A stretch of 5,561 nt of DNA from Vulcanimicrobiota bacterium. Lineage in GTDB: Bacteria; Vulcanimicrobiota; Vulcanimicrobiia; Vulcanimicrobiales; Vulcanimicrobiaceae. Positions 1 through 4,641 of the stretch are shown here, piece after piece (positions within the stretch are counted from its first letter, which is position 1; the number at the start of each line of letters is the position of its first letter). The notes beneath the pieces were generated by a model. It saw only the letters and a program-made list of their open reading frames with translations, was not told the origin of the DNA and ran no database searches. A program made the position numbers and the translations under genes. The stretch spans positions 1-5,561 of the forward strand of contig JAFAQW010000023.1 of the NCBI GenBank assembly GCA_019245995.1, read 5' to 3'.

Positions 1-107
1 ACGTGGGTTCGCCCATCGTCGTAGGGAAAACGCTGATCATCGGCAGCGACTCCGGTGCAGTGATCGCACTACCTCTGGAAGAGATTCGCAAAGCCCACGA
101 TTCTTAG
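1..107 (+). CDS. C-terminal end of a PQQ/BamB-like beta-propeller protein (partial, 5' end outside window)
   Basis: Reading from base 3 gives 34 residues ending at a TAG at 105-107; the rest of the gene lies left of the window. The tail contains GSPIVVGKTLIIGSDSGAV followed by IALPLEEIRKAHDS. This matches the pattern of a PQQ-type propeller blade: S-P-(hydrophobic)-V-G, then a strand ending in a G-S-x-x-G turn, then a strand with A-L. Such blades occur in PQQ-dependent dehydrogenases, BamB-type outer-membrane assembly factors and many secreted or periplasmic WD-like proteins, so the exact role cannot be told from one blade. The GTG at base 3 is very unlikely to be the true start because it would begin mid-blade. 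The gene converges on the glutamine synthetase gene, with the palindromic element between them. Confidence 0.55.
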   Translation, partial: VGSPIVVGKTLIIGSDSGAVIALPLEEIRKAHDS

Positions 108-143
108 GCTCGCGGTTTCGGATGTGCGCGTCGGAGCGTGTTC

Positions 144-319
144 TAGACGCTAGCGCGGCGGTTGAGGTCCGTCGCTCGGACGCTCGTCGCGCCGCCTCGT
201 GCGGCGCTCCTGCTCGCGCGCTTTTTCGGGCCAACGAAGTTTTGAAACAGGCATCCATGCCTGGCCCGAAAAAGTCGCGACGCCTCGCGGACGGACCTCA
301 ACCGCCGCGCTAGCGTCTA
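144..319. repeat. Long palindromic (cruciform/cloverleaf-capable) element, about 176 bp
   Basis: The outer arms 144-173 and 290-319 are perfect 30-base inverted copies (left arm starts TAGACGCTAGCGCGG). Inside are further complementary pairs: 189-195 with 201-207 (GCGCCGC, 5-base loop); 221-233 with 262-274 (CTTTTTCGGGCCA); 276-280 with 285-289 (CGCGA, 4-base loop). A tip palindrome, 248-254 with 257-263 (CAGGCAT), overlaps the second stem by two bases, so the two are alternatives. Bases 186-204 and 274-290 are also near direct repeats. Outside the perfect arms, 8 of the next 11 positions still match (133-143 against 320-330). The element fills nearly all of the 209-bp gap between two convergent genes. 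Its right arm includes the glutamine synthetase stop codon. It resembles a MITE or REP-type dispersed palindrome, or a structured-RNA or bidirectional terminator locus. I cannot tell which without copies elsewhere in the genome. Confidence 0.85.
269..289 (-). terminator. Possible intrinsic terminator of the glutamine synthetase gene
   Basis: Read on the minus strand, 289-276 form a short GC-rich hairpin (CGCGA, loop GGCG, TCGCG). Two bases later comes a run of five T (273-269). It lies about 28 bases past the glutamine synthetase stop, in the expected direction. The stem is only 5 bp and the T run is short. It also sits inside the larger palindrome, whose long stem would compete for folding, so the call is tentative. 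The plus strand has a matching T5 (222-226), but it lies 14 bases past the nearest hairpin (189-207), a weaker terminator for the plus-strand propeller gene. Confidence 0.35.
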
Positions 320-1768
320 AAACAGACTCCAGAGATATTGGTTGTAGACTTCGTGGTGGTACTGCACCTCTTGCGGCTTGACGAACGAGCCGAGTAAACG
401 CGGGCAACGGTCGGCGCTGGCCTGTTTGAGATCGGCATAGCGCCGGCGCACGTCCTCGCCGAGCAGTTTGCCGGTCCAGTCGGACTTGCGAAATGCGTCG
501 AGGGCATCGTAGATGTTGTCGGGCAGAAAACGCTCGGCCTGGCGCAGGTTCTTGACGTTGCTCGTGCTTCCGTCGAGGCCGGTCTTGAACACCGCGAGCA
601 TCACCATGTAGGGGTTGGCGTCGGGCGCGACGGACCGCACCTCGACGCGCATGCTGCGCTGGTTGCCGATCGGAATGCGAATCATCGAGCCGCGGTCGAT
701 GGCCGACGCCTTCAACTGGTTCGGCGCCTCGAAGTGCGGATCGAGCCGGCGGTACGCGTTGACGCTCGAGTTGAGCATCAGGCATAAATCGATGCCGTGC
801 GTCAGAATGCGATCCACGAACTTCCAACCGAACGCGCTGAGTTGCTCGTCGCCCTTCGGTTCCCAGAAGAGGTTACGGCCGTTCTTGCTCACGGAGACGT
901 TCGTGTGCATGCCGCTGCCGTTCACCCCGACGACGGGCTTGGGCAGGAAGCTGGCCGTCATGCCGAGCTTCGTCGCCACCTGACGGCAGATGAGCTTGTA
1001 GAGCTGGATCTGATCGGCGGCCGCGACGACCTCGCCGTAGTTGTAGTTGATCTCGAACTGCGACGGCGCGACCTCGGGGTGATCCTTTTCGTTTTGGAAC
1101 CCCATCGCTCGCTGGACTTCCGCCACGGTGTCGATGAAGTTGCGCAGCGGATCGCCCGGAAGGGAGTGATAGTATCCGCCCGTGTTGACGTACTCGAACT
1201 CGCCGGTGTCATGAAAGCGGCGCTCGGCATCGAGGCCTTTGAACAGAAAGCCTTCGATTTCGTTGGCGGCGTTGAGCGCGTAGCCTTCTTTCGCGTAACA
1301 GTCGTTCGCGTATTTTTTCAGCGCGCCCCGGATGTCGCCGGCGAAGGGCTTGCCCTCGCGATCCAGCACGTCGCCAAAGACCAGCACCTTGCCGGGTCCA
1401 AAGATGTCGGCCGGCGCCCAATAGAAGGCGCTCCAATCGAGGAACAAGCGCAAGTCGCTTTCTCGTTGTGGCGTGAACCCGCGGATCGACGACCCGTCGA
1501 AAGTAAGGTTGTCGTGGGAACGCAGCAAGAACTTCTTGTCGTAGTCGAGCATGTGCAGGCGCCCTTCGAGGTCACTGAACAGCACGGTGAGCGCCTTGAT
1601 GCGCGGCTCCGCGGCGAGATAGCTGAGGCGCTCCTCTTGCAGCGCGCGCAGCGGCACGCGCTCTTGGCGCTGGGCCTTGGCGCGAAGGTTCATCTCCTCG
1701 AGCTCCGAGTACGGGAGCATCAAGAAATCGCGAAGTTCAGTACCGGCCGGCAAGATCGTCGAGTCCAT
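317..1768 (-). CDS. glnA: Type I glutamine synthetase (GlnA family)
   Basis: Makes glutamine from glutamate, ammonia and ATP in the cytoplasm, the main ammonia-assimilating step. The 483-residue protein has a 45-50 residue N-terminal extension, then the beta-grasp domain (about 57-105) with the FDGSS signature at 90-94, then the catalytic domain. Metal and substrate ligands are present: E170 and E172 (NEIEGFLF), E232 and E239 (HPEVAPSQFE), GSGMH at 284-288, R359, R364 in IRIP, and RVEVR ending at 378. The GSGMH is followed by T-N, as in Gram-positive GSI-alpha enzymes, where enteric enzymes have C-H. The NLYDLP adenylylation loop of enteric GS is absent, so control by adenylylation is unlikely. 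The protein ends normally (YNQYLWSLF). I chose the ATG at 1768 because GAGGAGG (1785-1779) is 10 bases upstream; a TTG six bases earlier would leave only 4. A specialised paralogue acting on another amine is possible but less likely given the intact motifs. Confidence 0.93.
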   Translation of the reverse strand: MDSTILPAGTELRDFLMLPYSELEEMNLRAKAQRQERVPLRALQEERLSYLAAEPRIKALTVLFSDLEGRLHMLDYDKKFLLRSHDNLTFDGSSIRGFTPQRESDLRLFLDWSAFYWAPADIFGPGKVLVFGDVLDREGKPFAGDIRGALKKYANDCYAKEGYALNAANEIEGFLFKGLDAERRFHDTGEFEYVNTGGYYHSLPGDPLRNFIDTVAEVQRAMGFQNEKDHPEVAPSQFEINYNYGEVVAAADQIQLYKLICRQVATKLGMTASFLPKPVVGVNGSGMHTNVSVSKNGRNLFWEPKGDEQLSAFGWKFVDRILTHGIDLCLMLNSSVNAYRRLDPHFEAPNQLKASAIDRGSMIRIPIGNQRSMRVEVRSVAPDANPYMVMLAVFKTGLDGSTSNVKNLRQAERFLPDNIYDALDAFRKSDWTGKLLGEDVRRRYADLKQASADRCPRLLGSFVKPQEVQYHHEVYNQYLWSLF

Positions 1769-1778
1769 CGTCAAGCGT

Positions 1779-1785
1779 CCTCCTC
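1779..1785 (-). promoter_or_regulatory. Shine-Dalgarno of the glutamine synthetase gene
   Basis: The minus strand reads GAGGAGG, near-perfect complementarity to the 16S 3' end. It sits 10 bases before the ATG at 1768 and 4 bases before an in-frame TTG at 1774. The spacing favours the ATG, which decides the start call. Confidence 0.75.
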
Positions 1786-1827
1786 ACATGGCGGGAGTGG
1801 TTATGCGACGCTTACACAATGCGCCGT

Positions 1828-1862
1828 GCGCGCCTTTAGCCAAACGGTAAAGCGTGGCGCGC
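1828..1862. other. GC-rich hairpin in the peptidase/glutamine synthetase spacer
   Basis: GCGCGCC at 1828-1834 is complementary to GGCGCGC at 1856-1862. An inner CTTTA/TAAAG pair can extend the stem with a bulge. It lies in the 106-bp spacer downstream of the peptidase stop and upstream of the glutamine synthetase Shine-Dalgarno, both on the minus strand. No T run follows on either strand, so it is not a classical intrinsic terminator. It could be an attenuating or RNA-processing hairpin, or chance in GC-rich DNA. I see no convincing -35/-10 pair for a separate glutamine synthetase promoter here. Confidence 0.35.
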
Positions 1863-1874
1863 GGTTTGTCGAAT

Positions 1875-3386
1875 TCAGGGAGCCGACGCCAACGATTGCA
1901 CCAGGCGACTGCCTTCCGGCGTACCCAGACCGGTGCACGGATCCCACCCCGGCGCGGCGGCGTATGCGCCGTTCGTTCCCGAGGTGATGTCGTGAAACGG
2001 TGCGGGGTTGTTGGCGGCGCCTTGCAACGCATAGAGCTTCGGATTGACGAAGCCGACGTTGCTGCCGCGTTTCTGATTCATCAACGCGATCAATGCGGCC
2101 CAAAGCGGAGCGACGGCGCTCGTGCCGCCGGCGACGAGCGCCGACCCGTCGACTTGGATCTGATAGCCCGTGTTGGGATCGGCGTCGCCCGACACGTCGG
2201 GGACGCCCCGCCCGCCGGACGAATTTGCGGGGGGCGCGGGGACGTTAGAGCCGGACTGCCATGCAGGCAGCGCAAAGAACGAACTGACGCCGCCGCCGGA
2301 ATCGCTCCAAGCGACCTCCGACGAAATCGTTTGTGCCGAGGCGGAAAGCGTCGTGCCGCCGCAACCCAGCACGTAGGGACTCGACGCGGGAAAGTCGGCG
2401 TGCGCGGCGCCGTCGTTGACCCCGTCGCTGGAGCCACCGTCGCCGGACGCGGCGCACACCGTCACGGCCATCGCTTGCGCCGCGGCGATCGCGCTGTTGA
2501 GCGCGTCGCGCCCCTGCTGCGTCCAGTTCGCTTCCGCCGCGCCCCAACTGATCGAGACGATCGACGGCGCGTTGTTTCGATCGTGAATCGCCGTCGTGAC
2601 GGCGTCAACGAAGCCCTGATCCGTGTTCGGCGCAAAATAAATCACGATGCGCGCTCCGGGCGCCACCGCCCCGACGATCTCCGCATCGAGCATGACCTCC
2701 ACGTCGGCGTTATTATCCTGTCCGGGCGCATTCTGCGCGCCGTCCACCGACACGATCGTCACGTTCTGCGCGGGAACGCCCAAGCCGGAAAGATACGCGC
2801 CGAAGTCGGTTTGGCTAAAGCCGCCGCCGAGCTCGACGATGCCGACGCACTGTCCGGTTCCATCGAGTCCCAACGGAAAGTCGTACAAGCGCGCGATCTG
2901 CGGCGGTGTAAAGGTCGCCGCCGGCTGCGTCGCGATGCGCGCGCGCGACGCCGCCTGCGGACGATCGTCCAGGCCCAGCACCGCTTCAACGATGCCTGCC
3001 AAGTTGCTCGGCAGCGTGATCGCGCCCTCGCGGCCGCGATACATGATGTCGCCGGCCTGGCAGCATTTCAGCGTGACGCCGAAAGCTGCGGAGAGCGCGG
3101 CGACGCTGCCGGCCACGACGACGCTCCGGCGTCCGGAGTTGCTTTCGACGACGTGTAGCCCGTGCGCCCGGGCAAAGTCCTCGACCTTGCCCAGATCGCT
3201 CTGGTCCGCACCGTACCTCTCTGCGAAAGCCTGACGCGAGATCGCTCCTGCGGGCGGCGCTTCCGAGGACTTCGAGCGAACGATGATCGTAACGGTAATC
3301 CGCGGGATCGGATCGGCGTCGCCCAGGATCCGCGTTCCGGGAAGATGTTCCCGTTGGCTTCCAGGCACGACCCAACGTTCTGCCAA
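1875..3386 (-). CDS. S53 family serine-carboxyl peptidase (sedolisin/kumamolisin-like) with pro-domain
   Basis: A pro-form endopeptidase, typically active at acid pH outside the cell, that cuts proteins to peptides. Residues 5-145 form the S53 activation domain (LPGTRILGDADP then ITVTIIVR). The catalytic domain begins near 159 (FTPPQIARLYDFP). Residues matching the kumamolisin machinery are visible: Glu230 and Asp234 (EVMLD), oxyanion Asp316 in ASGDGGSSDG, and nucleophile Ser423 in GGTSAVAP. Calcium-site aspartates fit D466 (HDIT) and D482 (GWDPCTGLG). SISWGAAEANW is also a family hallmark. Nothing is truncated. No signal peptide is visible, as is also so for kumamolisin, so the export route is unclear. 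The start is uncertain. I prefer the TTG at 3386 (503 residues), because GGGGG lies 6 bases upstream and it begins just before the conserved pro-domain. The frame stays open upstream to 3515, with a GTG at 3413 as alternative. The gene is divergent from the sigma factor. Confidence 0.93.
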   Translation of the reverse strand: MAERWVVPGSQREHLPGTRILGDADPIPRITVTIIVRSKSSEAPPAGAISRQAFAERYGADQSDLGKVEDFARAHGLHVVESNSGRRSVVVAGSVAALSAAFGVTLKCCQAGDIMYRGREGAITLPSNLAGIVEAVLGLDDRPQAASRARIATQPAATFTPPQIARLYDFPLGLDGTGQCVGIVELGGGFSQTDFGAYLSGLGVPAQNVTIVSVDGAQNAPGQDNNADVEVMLDAEIVGAVAPGARIVIYFAPNTDQGFVDAVTTAIHDRNNAPSIVSISWGAAEANWTQQGRDALNSAIAAAQAMAVTVCAASGDGGSSDGVNDGAAHADFPASSPYVLGCGGTTLSASAQTISSEVAWSDSGGGVSSFFALPAWQSGSNVPAPPANSSGGRGVPDVSGDADPNTGYQIQVDGSALVAGGTSAVAPLWAALIALMNQKRGSNVGFVNPKLYALQGAANNPAPFHDITSGTNGAYAAAPGWDPCTGLGTPEGSRLVQSLASAP

Positions 3387-3456
3387 GTTGTACCCCCGTC
3401 GTTTCGCTTTCACGACTAACTGTGATTTTTTGCGGGTCTTCGGCGAATCACCGGAC
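3387..3456. promoter_or_regulatory. Divergent intergenic region with a candidate ECF-type promoter for the sigma gene
   Basis: These 70 bases separate the divergent peptidase and sigma factor genes, so promoters for both should lie here or slightly inside the genes. On the plus strand, CTAAC (3416-3420) and GGTC (3435-3438) are 15 bases apart between the AAC and GTC cores, around a T6 tract. This loosely resembles the AAC...GTC promoters that ECF sigma factors use on their own genes. It would place the transcript start about 10 bases before the GTG start, consistent with the lack of a good Shine-Dalgarno there. The match is short and could be chance. No convincing promoter was found for the minus strand. 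Confidence 0.3.
3393..3397 (-). promoter_or_regulatory. Weak ribosome binding site supporting the TTG start of the peptidase
   Basis: The minus strand reads GGGGG six bases before the TTG at 3386. It is only a partial match to GGAGG, but it is the only purine-rich stretch correctly placed for any candidate start of this gene. Confidence 0.35.
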
Positions 3457-3984
3457 GTGAGCAGCCAATCCGATCGAGCCGCCTTCACGCAGTTGTTGCA
3501 GCAGCACGCAGCCATCCTTCAAAAAGTGGCGCGCGCGTACTGCCCGGCGCCCGATCAGCGTCCGGACCTCGTTCAAGAGATCGCAGTCGCGCTCTGGCGG
3601 TCATATGGGCGTTACGATCCGTCTCGGCCGTTTTCGACCTGGATGTATCGGATCGCGCTGAACGTTGCGATCTCATTCTTTCGCCGCGAGAGCCGGCACG
3701 GCGCGGGGCTCGTGGAGCTTGATGAGGCGGCTCCGTTACGCTCAGCCTCAACGGAAAATGCTCGCGTGGCGACTCTTTTGGAATGTATCGAGGAACTACA
3801 GCCGCTGGAAAAAGCGCTGATGGTGCTGCACCTCGACGGTTATAACTATGCCGAGATCGCAGAAATCGTCGGCATCACGCAAACGAACGCGGCGACCAAA
3901 ATTTCGCGCATGCGCAAACGCTTACGCGCAATGATGGACGCACGTTTCCGCACGCAAGGAGAACGAACTGATGGAACGCGATGA
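3457..3984 (+). CDS. ECF-type RNA polymerase sigma factor
   Basis: Directs RNA polymerase to a specific promoter set, probably in response to an envelope or environmental signal. The 175-residue protein has only the two domains typical of ECF sigma factors. Region 2 covers about 8-78 and includes DLVQEIAVALWRSY (core binding) and FSTWMYRIALNVAISFFRRE (-10 recognition). Region 4 covers about 107-158, with the helix-turn-helix YAEIAEIVGITQTNAATKIS and a basic end (RMRKRLR). No region 1.1 or 3 is present. The linker 79-106 is acidic and variable. The GTG at 3457 is chosen because it lies just before region 2; the frame is open back to 3283, but that part overlaps the peptidase and has no sigma homology. 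No in-frame ATG occurs before residue 63, inside region 2. No strong Shine-Dalgarno precedes the GTG. The 3' end overlaps the membrane-protein gene by 14 bp. Confidence 0.9.
   Translation: MSSQSDRAAFTQLLQQHAAILQKVARAYCPAPDQRPDLVQEIAVALWRSYGRYDPSRPFSTWMYRIALNVAISFFRRESRHGAGLVELDEAAPLRSASTENARVATLLECIEELQPLEKALMVLHLDGYNYAEIAEIVGITQTNAATKISRMRKRLRAMMDARFRTQGERTDGTR
3956..3961 (+). promoter_or_regulatory. Shine-Dalgarno of the membrane-protein gene, inside the sigma gene
   Basis: AAGGAG lies 9 bases before the ATG at 3971 and within the last codons of the sigma factor. This supports the start choice and translational coupling of the two genes. Confidence 0.65.
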
Positions 3985-4636
3985 TTTTCGCGAGGCCTGG
4001 GCCTCGCTTCAACCCGACGCCGCGATGCAGGAAGCGATTGAACGCGCGCTGAGCCGCCAAGCAGGAATAAAAGCCGCGCACACGGCTCTGCAGCGCGACC
4101 GAGGCCAACTTAGCTTGGAGGTAGCGCTCAATTATGCAGCGGTGATCGCGCTCGGCGCCTTCGCGGTGCACCATGCCATGCACGTGACCTATATGCTGTG
4201 CGCAGCGCTGCTCGGCAGCGGATTACTGGCCGTCAACCTCGAGTTGCTCCGCATCGCAATGGCGCTGCGACGCCTGGACTATGGGCAGCCCGTCTTCGCG
4301 CTACAGTCGTCCATCGAAGCGATTCGAACGCGACGCGCGCGGCTCACCGCGATCATCCTGGCGCTCGCGCCCCTCGCGTGGACGCCGCTCCTCGTGGTCG
4401 CGGTCGCGATTTTCGGGGGCGATGCGATAGCGACGCTGGGGACGGCCTATATCGCGGCCAATGCGGCGTTCAGCCTCGCATTCGCCCTTGCCGCATGGCT
4501 GGGGGCGCGGCGTTTTGGTCGGCACGTTGCCCATTCGGGGTGGCTTCGCGGACTGACCGACGCACTCTCTGGGCAGGCGTATCGTGAAGCGCTCGAACGG
4601 CTCACGTCTCTCGAGCGCTTCAGAGACGTCGCGTAG
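3971..4636 (+). CDS. Four-helix membrane protein coupled to the sigma factor, probable anti-sigma or sigma regulator
   Basis: The 221-residue protein has a cytoplasmic-looking N-terminus (1-48; DFREAWASLQP, charged, no zinc-finger HxxxCxxC motif). Two hydrophobic helix pairs follow, about 50-67 with 70-92 and 124-147 with 155-177. Between them is a basic loop (about 98-123: MALRRLDYGQPVFALQ, IRTRRAR). The C-terminal tail is charged. APLAWTPLLVVA and LGTAYIAANAAF are reminiscent of uncharacterised membrane proteins that accompany ECF sigma genes in other bacteria. The start overlaps the sigma gene by 14 bp with its own Shine-Dalgarno, so the two are translated together. By analogy with other ECF operons, I infer that it holds the sigma factor inactive at the membrane until a signal arrives. 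It is not a recognisable member of the ZAS anti-sigma group, and no direct sequence evidence proves sigma binding. The frame is intact, and its stop is 5 bp from the end of the opposing glycosidase gene. Confidence 0.8.
   Translation: MERDDFREAWASLQPDAAMQEAIERALSRQAGIKAAHTALQRDRGQLSLEVALNYAAVIALGAFAVHHAMHVTYMLCAALLGSGLLAVNLELLRIAMALRRLDYGQPVFALQSSIEAIRTRRARLTAIILALAPLAWTPLLVVAVAIFGGDAIATLGTAYIAANAAFSLAFALAAWLGARRFGRHVAHSGWLRGLTDALSGQAYREALERLTSLERFRDVA
4604..4629. other. Inverted repeat near the junction of convergent genes
   Basis: ACGTCTCT (4604-4611) is perfectly complementary to AGAGACGT (4622-4629) across a 10-base loop. It lies in the last codons of the membrane-protein gene, just before the convergent junction. 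No T run follows on either strand, so an intrinsic terminator is not supported. It could stall RNA polymerase or protect 3' ends, or it may be a by-product of codon choice (the peptide there is LTSLERFRDVA). Confidence 0.35.
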
Positions 4637-4641
4637 GTCCG

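Noticed and set aside
144..319. tRNA gene or integron attC site
   Set aside because: The fold is cloverleaf-like, but it is far too long for a tRNA and lacks the T-loop GTTC and anticodon-arm features. The perfect 30-bp arms are unlike the imperfect arms of attC, and no integrase or cassette array is present.
37..827. Open frames at 37-258 and 150-827 (minus) and 122-313 and 199-381 (plus)
   Set aside because: They are read-through of the palindrome and of the antisense of glutamine synthetase. Their composition is Arg/Ala-rich and low in complexity, they have no recognisable domain, and the identical peptides on both strands come from the inverted arms.
797..3158. Long plus-strand open frames 797-1987 and 1854-3158
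   Set aside because: They are antisense to the well-supported glutamine synthetase and S53 peptidase genes and arise from GC-rich codon bias. The translations are Arg/Val/Ala-rich with no family motifs.
3283..3456. N-terminal extension of the sigma factor back to the ATG at 3283
   Set aside because: It overlaps the peptidase coding region, has no sigma-like sequence, and would give an unusually long ECF protein. The GTG at 3457 sits just before region 2.
3387..3515. Peptidase start at 3515 or at the GTG at 3413
   Set aside because: The 3515 start would overlap the sigma gene and add a Cys-rich tail not seen in the family. The GTG at 3413 has no ribosome binding site, though it remains a weaker alternative.
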